DNA of 64,000 nt, from contig CM082581.2 of NCBI GenBank assembly GCA_040954595.2, positions 5,704,001 to 5,768,000 on the forward strand, given 5' to 3'. The notes under the pieces were generated by a model. That model searched no databases and was not told the DNA's origin. It saw only the letters and a list, made by a program, of their open reading frames with translations. Origin of the DNA: Balanoglossus misakiensis (Eukaryota > Hemichordata). The translations under genes and the position numbers were made by a program. Positions 42,201-54,400 of the stretch are shown here, piece after piece; the stretch's first letter is position 1, and each line of letters opens with the position of its first letter.

Positions 42201-44907
42201 CCATCTCCCCACAACTTGCAAATCCATTTATCAAAGAAAAAATCAAATAACAATTATGATCAAATCTGTCTTAAAAAAACACCTATAGGGACACCTTTCT
42301 GTAATGGCAACGACAGAAAGGCAGCCTTCGTTGCATTGTATGGGAGTTGATTAACTTATTTATAGACTTTTATCCGAAACCACAAACTGCAATCAAACGC
42401 TAGAATTTCACGTCCGGAGCATTTAATCCATGACCATACACTACACAGTTTGCACTGTTTTGGGAAAGATAGCCTTTTACTGACAAAATTACACTTACTA
42501 CCAAAAAATTGTTTTTTGAAACACACCATACACGTTCTGAAATTGGATTTTACCAGATAATCATAGATTGCTTGTTAATTACATTCATGGCAATTAATGC
42601 TCTCAGTGTTTTTCTGGTCCTTATTATCCCCGGTCACTGAACCTCAGGTAATGCCTCTCACCAAACCATTAAAACTGTTAATTCAACCAGAAAAAAAAAT
42701 AACCATAATTTTAGAAATGATTGATCAGTACAATAAAGGTAATGTGACTTTCAGTGTGATGAAGTTTAAGGTATGTTATTTCATGCTGTCGTTTTTTAGT
42801 TACAAGCTGCTTGCTCGGTAATTTTTAATGATGACAGACATGGTGACAGAGCTACATATATGTAGTTGGAAGATTTCGATAATGGAGGCAGCAATGTACA
42901 ATAGGAGCGAAAAGCAGATATGGGTATTTCGGATGAGTGATAAGTTAAATTTAAATATTTTAGTTGGGTTTCTGGATAAAGGTTAAAAGGTCCACTCATA
43001 TTTCACTTTAATTTGCTTCTGTGTCAAAAGGACATGAAAAGGTCTCTAGATTAGACAGGGTACGGTTTAGACAGGTTTCACTGTACATGTATAATCAGTG
43101 TAAGAAATCTCATCTAAGGTCCTTGTGTGTGAGATTCATTTTCTCGCATGATCACAAAATTTATTTAGCTTCCACTGGAAACATTGCATTATTGATTGCA
43201 TGACTGTTGTCTATCACATTCCTGTTCATGTTGTCTGCCACAATACACACCATTGGATAATTTTTTTCATGCGTTAATGATCAAAGAACATTTATAATCC
43301 AATCAACACTCAAGTAATAATTCTTTGTAATCTGTGAGATTGTGAGATCGATCTGTGTGCCCACACCGTTGATCCTACACTCCTAGCAGCCAGGAATGTG
43401 AGAAGTGACTTGTATTCTACAATGTTGGCATAAACTGAATCAACTTGTGTGGGTGTTGTGGATAATCTTTCAGGAAGTTTTTTCATCATAATATTGAGTT
43501 TTGGGGGAAACACTGGGATGAATTCATCGAGAATAGCAACATTTAGCAATCAAAATTGGAGTGAGTTCCCTATGAAGTTAGAAACCAAACCCCGTGATTC
43601 CAAGAAATACAAATATCACAAGGTCAAACGGTGTCACTGTGGTGTTTCAATTCAGTTTTGACTCCTACTGTTCTTGGTAAGGGTAGTAACCTAGTTCAAT
43701 GTTACTGTGATTCTCCAGTCATTTTACTGGGGGTTCCCCTGGATGTATCAATGCAATCATATTAATGGATAGCAGAAGTGTTACTGGGGATTCCAATTCA
43801 TTTACCAATGTTCCCCAACCTTTAGCAAAGCCACTGTACTCCACATGTGGCTTTTTTGTCACATTATTTTTTTTAAATTAGCCGAGAGAAGTAGAGCCTG
43901 GCTGCCAATATACAGACCTAGCTATCAGAAATTAGAAAGAGTCAATTTTTTTTTTACATCAACAGCAATTGTAATTATGCATGACGAAATACCCATAGTA
44001 AATGGCACAGAAATTCACTGCTCACTGTGTCTCACGTGACTAGACAAGCAGCACGTACACAGGCAAGGCCACGCATGCGCGTCCACAGTTCATGAACGTT
44101 GCCACGTGCGTTTCTGGAGGAGTTTGCACAACAGTGTGGTTGGTTATGCACATAGACACTGATTCAGTTTTATCGTCCCAGTGCATGGACGAGAAAGGGG
44201 TCTGAAAGGAGTTTATATCTCCGGCCTGAAATTTGAGCGTGGACGTGATATTAAAGCTGTCTCTGGTCCGAGTCAGAAGGTTCAATCTTGATTTCAGGCA
44301 TAGAGAAGACCTGAGTCAGGCACTTCCTTCAAATGTGTTGGAGTGATTTGCATGGGGCGAGGACCAAATATAAATCCTTCAGGGAGAATAAATATTTAGT
44401 CATGGCCAGGTCCAAGATAAATTGTGTGTGTGTGAAGAAGGTTAATGATTTTCTGGAATTCACCTTCAAGTGTTGCTTATCGTTCAAGTACACTCGGGTA
44501 TCTTCAATCTCTCATTGTCATCGTCTTCATTCATGATCTCCTTATAGCCGGCAGATGAACTTGTTTTGATCTGATAAGTGCATGCTTATCAAAACCTAGA
44601 AGTGTGGAAATTGTACATGTATTTCTATCAGATAAATTTAGCATATCAAATACCAAATGCAAAAGTATTGGATTTATTTGATTTTTTCCACAACCAGAAT
44701 GTAATTCACAGAACACTCTTTCAGATAAATCTCATATAATCTCAATTTAATATATACATTTACGCGCTGACTGATGACAACTGCTTTTCTTCACAGACGT
44801 TTAGCACACCACTGGAGTTGGTGCAGTATCACCGTGACAACAGCCTTGTTCTTGCCGGCGATGCGGGTCGAGTCTGCCTGATGATACCGGCCCCTGTTTA
44901 CGATTGA
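21244..44907 (+). CDS. LCP2/BLNK: SLP-76/BLNK-type adaptor (SAM, YxxP motifs, proline-rich, SH2)
   Basis: Twenty exons: 21244-21321, 22947-23009, 23700-23758, 24398-24457, 24712-24785, 25135-25169, 25836-25892, 26113-26152, 26582-26632, 26759-26824, 28750-28790, 28977-29011, 29486-29669, 30013-30145, 30419-30478, 31892-33103, 33921-34234, 40468-40548, 40728-40883, 44797-44907. All phases close; 969 aa. A SAM domain spans about 10-86 (WSVNDVQDWLKL, FDGRKLL). An acidic stretch holds YDLP, YVDP, YEDP, YDDP, then YEVP three times, YEEP and YEVP. A proline-rich region (about 205-854) includes two repeat arrays. The SH2 domain (about 858-967) has the phosphotyrosine Arg in GAFIVRDG (R888). SLP-76/BLNK/CLNK proteins are scaffolds phosphorylated by Syk/ZAP70-type kinases that assemble PLC-gamma, Vav and Nck. 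Vertebrate members are about 430-535 aa, so this one is much longer, mostly through exon 16. A missed exon in the 6.2-kb or 3.9-kb introns cannot be excluded. Confidence 0.92.
21322..22946 (+). other. SLP-76-like intron 1
   Basis: A 1.6-kb intron within the SAM-coding part. It carries the G-run hairpin at 21818-21900; otherwise AT-rich with no exon-like frame that keeps phase. Confidence 0.5.
21818..21900. repeat. Long hairpin with a G-run in the loop-side arm
   Basis: AGCTGTGGTACGCAACTGTA followed by CCGTTG and an uninterrupted G-run is mirrored by a C-run, then AACGGTACAGCTGCG and TACCACAGCT. The arms are about 34 nt with one or two mismatches around a short AT-rich loop (TGATTAATCA). It probably is a MITE or a recent foldback insertion. 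Confidence 0.75.
23033..23247. mobile_element. TA-flanked MITE, family B (copy 2)
   Basis: A 211-bp element in intron 2 of the SLP-76-like gene, almost co-linear with 10262-10475. It has the same CTGTAAAAC...GTTTTACAG ends, TA on both sides and CGCGAAAA-rich interior. It begins only about 25 bp after exon 2, so it sits next to that exon's donor site. Confidence 0.8.
26400..26484. mobile_element. MITE family A (copy 2)
   Basis: An 85-bp element with ends TTAACCCTTTCACCACCATG and GATGAAAGGGTTAA, in intron 8 of the SLP-76-like gene. Same architecture as 8090-8182. Confidence 0.7.
27231..27322. mobile_element. MITE family A (copy 3)
   Basis: Starts TTAACCCCTTCACCCCATTC and ends ACCATGGTGGCCAAAGTGTT plus AA. 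It is more diverged than copies 1 and 2 but has the same central TAGGTCCAA block. Confidence 0.65.
27411..27600. repeat. Large inverted repeat with 40+ bp arms
   Basis: Left arm 27411-27455 (includes GACCTGAACATACCATTA and GGGGTGGCC) pairs with right arm 27559-27600 (GGCCACCCCATTTTG, AATGGTATGTTCAGGTC) with a few mismatches. The 103-bp centre is unrelated to family A. No protein coding; a foldback or MITE-type insertion. Confidence 0.75.
30479..31891 (+). other. SLP-76-like intron 15
   Basis: A 1.4-kb AT-rich intron before the large exon 16. It contains a segment near 30650-30710 related to 27079-27135 (both with TCACCAGGGG) and an imperfect palindrome of CTATAG/AGGTA words near 31060-31110. 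No exon seen. Confidence 0.5.
32245..32514 (+). repeat. Six-copy 45-bp coding repeat (15-aa WK motif)
   Basis: Within exon 16 of the SLP-76-like gene. Six consecutive units follow (V/I)P(S/A/T)WK(K/R/N)xQxxxTxxQ, for example VPAWKKTQNAATTSQ and VPSWKKTQNTDTTPQ. The Trp-Lys pair is invariant while Ser/Thr/Glu positions vary. Middle units are most alike, as expected from unequal exchange. Confidence 0.9.
34041..34160 (+). repeat. Four-copy 30-bp coding minisatellite (RPPPQATPPQ)
   Basis: Within exon 17 of the SLP-76-like gene. Four 30-bp copies, nearly identical in DNA, encode PPPQATPPQR in tandem, flanked by one degenerate copy on each side. PxxPxR-like spacing would suit SH3 binding. The near-identity implies recent expansion and likely length polymorphism. 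Confidence 0.9.
34235..40467 (+). other. SLP-76-like intron 17 (6.2 kb)
   Basis: The longest intron, separating the proline-rich region from the SH2 exons. I found no exon that fits phase 0 to phase 0. Open frames near 36843-37190 and 38980-39276 lack family features. There is a homopolymer G run near 35996-36006 and a truncated family A fragment near 37911-37946. Possible unrecognised small exons or enhancers cannot be excluded. Confidence 0.5.
40884..44796 (+). other. SLP-76-like intron 19 (3.9 kb)
   Basis: Splits the SH2 domain between its central part and its last helix. It contains the long palindrome at 41711-41776 and a pyrimidine-rich tract after it (41776-41808). No exon or RNA gene recognised. 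Confidence 0.5.
41711..41776. repeat. Palindrome with perfect 22-bp core
   Basis: The core at 41733-41754 reads TGAGACTGTGATCACAGTCT followed by CA and equals its own reverse complement. Pairing extends outward through AATATTGGTGAGACC-type arms with a few mismatches, for about 66 bp in all. Confidence 0.8.
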
Positions 44908-45705
44908 ACCAATGAGAGGAGAGGTCAGACACTGCTTCAGAATATACAATTATTAAGCCAATCATAGGGGTTTTTTTTGAGGAAATTTATAATATGTAAT
45001 CAGAAAGATATTTTTATACAGTGATTTTTATGCTGACATTCAGTATAGAAGTGAAGCACGATGTTAATTTTTTTTTAAATCATGAGGAAAATTAAGACAT
45101 TTGAGAATGTCACTGAATTTTTATGTGAGTGTCGTTTCTACACGTAGCATCATATGATGTGGCTTTGTACATGGGAACAGAATTATGTTTTCCCAAGCAT
45201 GATTAATAACCTTTATTGTTAATGTCTTCTAACGTTAGATGAAAGAGAGTGGGTGATTGAAGGTCGTGAACTTGTATAGATTTTGTTAGTGCAGTAGATA
45301 CACATGCATTTGGCTATGCCATTACTACATCCTTGACTCTGTGTGTGTGTGTTTTCCTCAACGAGTGAGTCCAGTGACGCTCAGCTGAACGAGCCTAGAA
45401 CATGCAGTGTGCCCTCTAACAAACATAAATTTTTAGAATCTTTGAGTCGATTTGATGATTTCAACAACTTTCTCTGAGTCAACCCTATACCCTTGCAATG
45501 TAGTGTTGATAATTATTTTTGGAGTCACCAGTGAGTTTGTTGAGTCAGTGGCACGTCATATACATATAGGCTTAGTAGGGCACACTGCTAACAAGGCTGG
45601 TTTGGCTACACAGTACTACAGACATGGCTGACTCTGTGGGCTCCACATAGCTCTGTTGGACTGTCTGTTTGACTGAGATGCAGAGCTACATTTATGTAGC
45701 AAATG

Positions 45706-45707
<2 letters not shown>

Positions 45708-45779
<72 letters not shown>
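45708..45779. repeat. Compound (GT)n(GA)n microsatellite
   Basis: About 19 GT units run directly into about 17 GA units. Purely repetitive; likely polymorphic. Confidence 0.95.
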
Positions 45780-45783
<4 letters not shown>

Positions 45784-46125
45784 CCATCTTGTGTGTGTAA
45801 ATATAGTTTCAGAGTCAGATTATGGGAGGGGATATGACTGCAGCTGAACAGAATGATGAGTGGGTTTGCCATTCCTTTGCTCATCCTGTGGATGTCCTCT
45901 TCCAGGCTGCAGGGGAGTGTGGTTTTGTGTCATAGCTGGGTGTGATTTGTAAAACAGGATGTGATTGGGCCAGACTGGGTGAGTTTTTTTATGACGCCAA
46001 GAATGGGGTTGGCTCCTGATGAGACACAAGAAATGGGTTGGTTTATTTGCGATCTGGTTGTATCTTTAATACTTAGCTTTTATAGAGGAACCAGAAGTGT
46101 CAGTCAATGAATGTTATGGTTGTTA

Positions 46126-46158
46126 GTTTGTTTGTTTGTTTGTTTGTTTGTTTGTTTG
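46126..46158. repeat. (GTTT)n microsatellite
   Basis: Eight uninterrupted GTTT units. A shorter TTTG run occurs near 4550-4573 and another near 6660-6675. Confidence 0.9.
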
Positions 46159-48400
46159 AGTAAACACATGGACTTTTGTACAAAAGCAGGAAGAAAATGA
46201 TAGGTTATTTTATATAAAAAAAAGAGCTGAACAATTTTCACATCATGAACTTTTTTAACTGTACAGTTGACAATTTGAACCATTGGAAGTATCTCTCTTT
46301 GTAAAATTTCTGTGGGTTCATCATGTTGGAATTGTTTGGACAAATCAGAAGGGACCAGTGCTTGGCTAAAAAGCGGTTTTATCTTCACCCACTGGGATGG
46401 AATAAGTCAGACAGCTAATTGGCTGACAAGGACAATCAATACAAAGATTTCAGAATGATAGTTTTTGACCATAATTCACAGAATGTGCCTTCTCTTACCT
46501 TGGATTGGTCGATTACCTGGAGAAATGGCCTTTTTCTACCGTAAGAATCATTCCATTATTCAGAAGCCGGGATGTGCTGACTGAAATTTACATGTAGTCA
46601 TTACCTTGGTCAAGAAACTGACAATGCCTGATTTACAAAAAAGAGTTTTTTAAAGTACATGTACCTTTTCTCACAAATTCATTCTATTGAGGAATTGCCA
46701 CCTGAGATATAGTGTTGCTTTTTTCATCTTTTGGATTACTGTGTAAATGTCAATTTTCTCTCAGTATTAAAACTTCAAAGGAACTCCTTCAAAATACGAC
46801 AGTATATGGAGTTTTTCAATGACAGTGATTCTACAGAATTTCTATATGTATTTTTGTAATAAGCAGACTTTTGAAATTTGAAAACAATAAGTCATTGTGA
46901 ACTTATAAAGGCTATTTTTCTCATTTTTCAGATTTTTTTGCAGAAAGGGCAACTCAAATATGAACGCTTGTATATAAATATATGTAGGGAGGGTCATGCA
47001 CTTTAAAGGTGTACAGCCCCTAGATACATTCAAGCATGCAATCTGAATTTTAGATTTAATATTTTCACAGTATGAAGCGAATATTCAAGTCACATGATGT
47101 CTTCCATGATTACACAGTTTAATATCCGATTTTTGATGCTGGAACTGATGTGTATATATATATTTAAATATTTTTTTAATAATGAAAGGTCTTTGAAGCA
47201 CAAGTGTGGACATAGCTCTGGCTGTATTGATGAAACGGAAAATGGGAAAAAATCAATGGAGTATTGAAATTTTTTTTTTTTTTTTGAGAGAGAGAGAGAG
47301 CCATGGAATGAAACATCTACACTCTGAAGTGCGGTTGGACTGGACGCCTTGAAGCCAAATGCACTGAGCAACACTGTGCCAGCTAAGGTATCAAGTAGAG
47401 GAACCATCACAACCACTTCCGACGTGAAATATTTACTGTCTTGTGCATTTTATCTTGCCAGATAAAAACGAAACCATTTTAAGCATTTTATTGAAAAAAT
47501 TTAAAGGCTCAGATTTCGTGGCTTTGGTGTCGCAATGTGTTTCAGGCAATTGCTGAAATTGCAAAAAGCAACTCGTGTATAGTAATTCAGTTGTGGAGTT
47601 GGTTTTCAGATAATTGCTTGCTGTATTTTAAGTCGAGAACCAACTGATCTGTGCTTACATTTAAACCTAATTTTTATTTCTGAAATAATAAGATGCAGTA
47701 GTAACTGTAAAAAACACCCAGTCTGACACCTCTTTTAAATTTTTAAATTTTTTACATTCACCTGTTTGTTCGGAATTTAATATCATAAGTGCCTTCTGTA
47801 ACTTTGCAGTTCCCATGGCGATACATCAAACAGCAGCGAGCTAATTCCAGTTGGGTTTGTTACCACAGAGACCGTCTAAAACTATTCTTGCATGCATGGG
47901 TATACACAGGCCATGATTCTAATGTAATATAGGCAAGGAGTCAAAATTAGATGTCTCTCTTCACACTATTTGAGGAAAAATGCACATTTTTCCTGACAAA
48001 AACCGCATTACCTGGATTTCTGATGTGAGATCGCATATTGTTCAACACGCATGTCATTGCTATTCAATGTTTTTATCTAGATAGAAATGGCATTGTGTCT
48101 TACTGTGTATATATTATGTATTTTTCAAAGAATCGGTTGAGAGAGCCAGTACATTAGGAAAGTGAAATCTGGAACGTGAGATATACGCGTTGAATGAGAT
48201 GCCTGACCTCTGGAAGGTCATCTATTGTAACCTTGTATGATTGTAAGTTCATGGTGACTTCTCTATATATCTGATCTCTGCATTGTGAATGAGATAAACT
48301 GGCAAGTATTACATGTAATTTCCCGTCAGTCTGGTTTCAGTGCTATTTTTTCTGGAACAGTTCTATACACGGATAAAAAAGAAATACATTTTAATAAATA

Positions 48401-51400
48401 AAACAAATGAACTCAACATAAATTTGTTTATCATTGCCTTTGCATCATGGTATGTTATTTAAAATGCCAGCTACTGTTCTTCAAACATGAAATTTTATAT
48501 GCAATAAATATAACGTTCTACTATCAGGCATAGAATTTTGGACTCCATATTTTGTCTCCACACATTTGTCATTTCGTTTATTTTTTTGTGTGTGTCAGAA
48601 CATGCGATGCAGTGAGGTATAAATCGAGCTCAACATGCCTTTTGTTAATTCTGCGCTCTTTTTAAATGCCTTTCTGCAATCGGCAGCCTTTAGTTAAACT
48701 TAAAATTGTCACGGATTTCAGCACATGTAGACTGACACGCTGGCTACTCCACTGCTGCCTCCAAGCTTGTATGCACATGTTGGTTGTCATGGGCAACGCA
48801 TTTATGGCATATATTTAAATACTTTATGCTGGCCAATTAACGTTTCTGCTATAAAGTGCTCACATTTTTTTTTCTTCTGATTTGATTTTCAATAGTCGTT
48901 TCAATAGTCTTCCATGCCAGTGCGTGCCTCATGTATGCGAATGCTTATTTTATTCTCCCCGATGAGTGACAGCTGGGTATTCATTCAACGTGTGCTGGCG
49001 TAATTTTGCACAACGTTCATGCTTCAGCTAATGTTCTCTGCGAGACTAAATATTAAACCCCTCCCACTGGCATTCCCACCTTAAAGTCCAAGGTCCTCGA
49101 AAACAACGGGGGGCTCTCTCACTGGCTCGCGGGGGTGGACAGGTCCACTTCACCTCGTCTTGCTGTCAACTCGCTGCAGTTGCTTGCAGAACACAAAGAA
49201 CGTGTCAAAAATGAGCGGGTCCTAATTGATGGGAGACAGATTGCAAGATGGATGCGAAGATAATTACAGTGGCGACTGTGATGGCATTCAAGTATCATTT
49301 CCAACGAAAGAATGCGTTTCAATGTTGACGCCCCATTGCAGTCAAATAATTAAGCGCTGGTGTGCGAGAGCAAGAAGAAAAAAACCTGTAATATGATAAG
49401 GCATACTTTTAACTAGCGACCTTGACAGGTATTCTCATTCGGAAGTGGAGTCCTTCAGAATTGAACTCCCCATCCATTGTACCTGATAAAGATTGAAATT
49501 TGCATAGTATGCAATCAACAAGTTTCTCTGGGCAATGCAGAGCTTTATAAGGGCACTGATTGGGTAAAACCTTTACTGATAACCTATTGAGGCCAGCCGT
49601 GTGGTGCACACACGTATATATGAAATGTGACGTTAGCAGAGTTGATGTGTGTGCATAATCTACTTTTATCAAAGCAACGGATATAAAACTGCACTTACCA
49701 CCGCTAATAATTACTTGCAGTAAAACCTCTCGTGAAAATAATGTCATCCTGGCCTTACACAAAGCTGCCGTTAAAATTGTTTGCTTAAAGTTCATGAGGA
49801 AATTTTGAGTACTTATTTTATGCAATTAACAATCCAATTCACTGTTATCAACATGTTTTTCCGGACTACATTTTGCCGCCAATTGCATAGTAACCCAAGA
49901 AAATATCTTGTGTTTAAACATATTTGCATGCACTGAGAATTTGTGATAAAAATTCAGGTGAGGCCATATTGTTCTAGGTTTATGGCAGTTCTAAATTTGA
50001 GTGACCCTGGTTTCACAAACCCCACCCTTCATTTCCAGGAAAATTGCCACACACACCATTTTATGTACAACTGTATTTTACTGATAATAGCTGGGTGTTT
50101 CAAAGTTTTCCAAAATTTAATTTTTACAAGAAACCACAAAAATTATGCAACTTAAAATAAATATAAACACCAAACAAGGTTACTAAGGCAATATTTTGTG
50201 TTCAAAATATACTGAAAACCTGTACATATTGAAAAATATTGTTTGGGAATTTTATACAATGTGGTATTTGAGAATAAATAGTAAAAGATACCTGTGTATG
50301 AAATAATCAGATATAGTTCTATCCATAAAAATTAAATACACATTTGATCCAAATTAAATACAAATTCTGGAGCAGACTAGCAACCTGGTGTTTAGGGTGA
50401 AATTTCAGGGAATTGGGATAGCTGTCAGGTGACCCAAAATTCTTTCCAAAAAGGTAGTTACCATGGCAGCGATACTCAGCTCGAAGCAAAGCACACTAGA
50501 ATAGGTACAGAGATTACTGATTTATATCAAAATTGATGAATGTTCAAAACTGCATATTTTGTTAAAATTAAAGCAGAAATGATTGATCAACCGAACAATA
50601 ATTATTGTATACTGTTCTTATTAATATTCATGCAATAAATAAACAACCTAGCTCTCGCTAAGTGCTTTTTTTCCCTTTGTGTCAACACATTACAGCCAGA
50701 CAGTCCTAGAAACCAGGTCACTTGTCAGTGCAGTGGCATTATGTAGGTCATCACAAACATTTGCTGCTGTGAAGTGCAAGTTCAAGGTCTTCAGTATCCA
50801 AACACGTCAAATCTGATGTTGTTTCCATTTAAAGCACGATCATGACCGTTTGGAAGACTATGTGCACTAAAATCCTGGAGATTGGTTGTCGGGAATTGTT
50901 CATAATTTTTCCATTTCATGAATGTGCAAACCGCAGATATATTTGTCATGTGACTTTGCATTTACATGATGGATGAGGTGCTTTGATTTTCTATTTCGAT
51001 TGGCTTAAAATATGTACAGAGAGGCCTGGAGTGTGAGGCCGTGAACTGTTTTGCATGAACAAACGTACCGCGTACATTTGCAGTGAAAAAATTCTCCCCA
51101 GTGTAAAAGAGCAGGCCCTGTAGATTAAAGCCTTCGATACAGGTCTGTGCTTGTCAGCATGGAGACATGCTGAGTTATATGGGCTGCTGTAGGTCTGTAT
51201 ATACATGTATCTACTGCTGTGGTGACATGGCTGTATATGTCTGTGTGCTGTACGTGACACTATGTGAAGATATATCTAAAATACCTGGTTGTCCCAGCAC
51301 CTGTGTGTACGTACAGGACTATACATGTACATGCGCTGTACACTATAACCCTGACCTGTGATATGGGCTGATTTTATTAGTTAAAAAAATATTCCTTTTT

Positions 51401-54400
51401 CACATGTAACTTAAATTGTCAAAATTGGCCCTTTTTTCTGAAAATGTGCACACCTGAAATCTTGCAAATTTTTGGCCCTGGAGCAGCTAGGCCCTTGGCA
51501 TTCCAGAGTTTCAACCCTGTTCACTAGCACATTTCTGCCCTGTGATTTCAGCTAGCAGAGTCAGAAATGTCCCATACTATCAGGCCTCATCCAGGACAGC
51601 TCTGAAATTGGTCCAACTTTTCAGGCCCTTAATATTAAACAGATGCTATTTCTCAGGGCCCTGTTACAGGTACATTAGCTCTGAAATCAGCCTGAGACTG
51701 GTTTTCTAGCTGTGTTTCTATCGCCATGGTTTCTACTGACAAGTCCTGTTTATGTGGCATTTGTATTGATATTGTAAATTAAAACATGCAAAGCCATGAT
51801 ATTTGACAGCTCTGTTGGGGTGTGCAACAGTACCCAACAGCTCACAACTTTCCTCCGCCTGTCATGTGACATTTTAGATTTTTTACACTTTTCTGTGTTC
51901 TGCATGTTCTCTATAACCTTGAGCTCAATTTGCTTGATACCTGCCTCTGTACACAGTATGGATGACTCTAATAACTCTCTATTTGCAGATGGCAAATTCT
52001 CTTCAGATCTACATTTGTGGAGGCCGGCCTTAAATGTGTCCATCATGCTGAAGATGAGTTTTTCAGACCAATAACCAGGCCATCTAAACAAACAAGCTGG
52101 TGTTCAGTTTCATTCCCATTCCATAACATTCAAATGAGGCACTGTTGACCTACTTTGCCCTTCCCTGCTGATCAGACGTCATCCCTGCCTCATGGTGTTG
52201 TTTTGAAAACCAATACACTTCTATCAGCGGGATATAATCTCTACACAAGTCCTCAGTAAAATTTTGTGTACAAATTTTAATGATATCTCTCTCTCGGCAT
52301 GTCATTGACCTGACAATTTTCTGATTTAATCGACGATATTTTTTTAAAGAGAGTAATGCTTTTTTAGTTCAATTCCCATTAAAAAGCCTGAGAGCGCACA
52401 TAATTTCCTTATCATGTGTATTTTGAGGGAATTTTTATGGTCAGAGTATTTTCCCATAGTGGAGGATTTCGAACAAACAGCCCCCTGCCTTTATATTAAA
52501 TAAATTAATGTAATAGTGCTTTCAACCTCAATTTACTGGTCTGCATAAGCTGTCATGATTCGACCGGCATATCTGTGCGGTGAGCCTGTGTTAGATCTGT
52601 CAATTCTTAAAGCCTTCGAAAAACACAGCTTGGTGCAAGTGTCAGTGTTGCTGACAATTGCATGAATTGGCGTTTGGACAAAACAGCACCACAAAAAATC
52701 TTGAATTTGCCTAGAGCTGTTGTCTAAGCGTTGCAGCTGATTCTATACATTTTAATCTCGTTTCATGTAAAGCGCATTAAAATATAACCTAAGCGCACTA
52801 GTTCACCAAAACATAATTAATTTTGTGAAACCAACAAACCAGGCAAAGATGCGGCGACTAGATGTCCGCAAGTAAGATGTGCAATATTCCAGAAATGGAA
52901 ATCGTTCACTGTTACACTGACGAGATAACAGACAAGCATATGTTGTACTCAATGAAAATTTATCGCGACATCATCTCTGTTGCACAATGAATAGACCTAG
53001 CTGAGTCTCATTTCTATGATAATTTTTAGCTGGAATAAAGCTGGCTGATTTTGCAGGTTTTTGAAAAAAAATCACTTGCATTGGTATCGTGAATTTCATG
53101 GTGTGTCACTGCAGTGCAAGCGATATTACCGCGTAGAAATACGTTTTTTTTTAATTTTTAATTAAATGTTTAATCATCTATCTTTGTAACAAACAGGCTT
53201 GTCTAGATTTGTCAAACCTACGTACATAGAAATACATGCACGCATACAATACATCATGCATATATGTACATACATATATAATACAGTGTACACAATATAC
53301 ATACAATATGCTGACCAGCGGCACATGTTGAAGTATATTTAAGGAATTTCACTGAAAATGAAAGTGTTTTCCTGGAATGTGGCGTGTTCATGTCTTCTAT
53401 GATGCACTGCTTGTTAAATGTAAAATCAGTAATTGCTGAATCAGCATTTTTTTTAGATGTGGATATAACTGCACTTATCCAAGAGGAATTTCTCTGTAGG
53501 AAATCTAAAATGTACTTAAAAATGACTTCCTTAGAATTTGATCGTGAGATGGAATACGGAGTGGGTATAATGTCGGTTTTTCTGCAATGAATGGAGATTG
53601 GTGGATGTATAGGCACGTTAAGGCTTGTTCATGTACATGTATATGAAATGCACAAGTGTCGAGTAAACAGAATCTTGACTCCGGGTGGAAACAATAGGCA
53701 ATGGGGAAAAGAAATCATAAAATAACATATTATTAACATTCACACAAGAGAAATATAACGATGGGTTGCAGCATGAAAACTGAGACAATAATACCTTGAG
53801 TATAAATGGTTTGTAGAGTGACATGGTTTAACATGAATGGTGCAAATGCCCCCAACCAAAAGGGTCAATTTTGATTCATTGTTGAAAATGTACATTGATA
53901 AAATTCTTCTGATATTGTCAGCAAGCATTTAGGTCTTTGGGGAAATAGGCAAAACACAATGTATAATATTGCTTTTGGTGAATTCAATACATTCAGTTGT
54001 TTGTCATGTACTGTCAATCAAATCTATCAGAAACACATCTCTACGCTTTTATATAATATTTTTTCCCTGCATCTTATTTACCAAGTATTCCATAGCAAAA
54101 AAAATGTTGACATATTTATGAAACTGCATGATTCTTCAGTCTGAATTTATTAATGCTTCATATGTTCTGTCATAAAAATTTACACGTATTTTATGGAAAC
54201 ACGCAGTTGCAATCTCAGTTACAATATGGTGTGTGCCAGGGTTTATAACTTGAGAATGAAGTGTTCAAGGCAAGGTCAGAGCGGAAGACTGTTAATCAGT
54301 GATGTAGGTTAATGGATCAGCATGGCCGCCTTCCGCTTTCCCACAATGCAATATTCTCCCCAGCTTCTTTCAGCTGTCAAACCTGCTTGGAACTGAGTGT

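Larger units (their letters stand above)
44908..48400 (+). other. Probable long 3'UTR / downstream region of the SLP-76-like gene
   Basis: No open frame of note follows the stop at 44905-44907. The first clear AATAAA cluster on this strand is near 48393-48402. The transcript end could be anywhere in this stretch, so a 3.5-kb 3'UTR is an upper guess. It contains two microsatellites (45708-45779 and 46126-46158). Confidence 0.3.

Noticed and set aside
49409-49825. 138-aa minus-strand open frame in the gene-poor region
   Set aside because: No domain, no splice or promoter context, composition as expected of random AT-rich DNA.
53254-53616. 120-aa minus-strand open frame
   Set aside because: No family-like motif; ends in low-complexity YICMYIYA from an AT-rich repeat.
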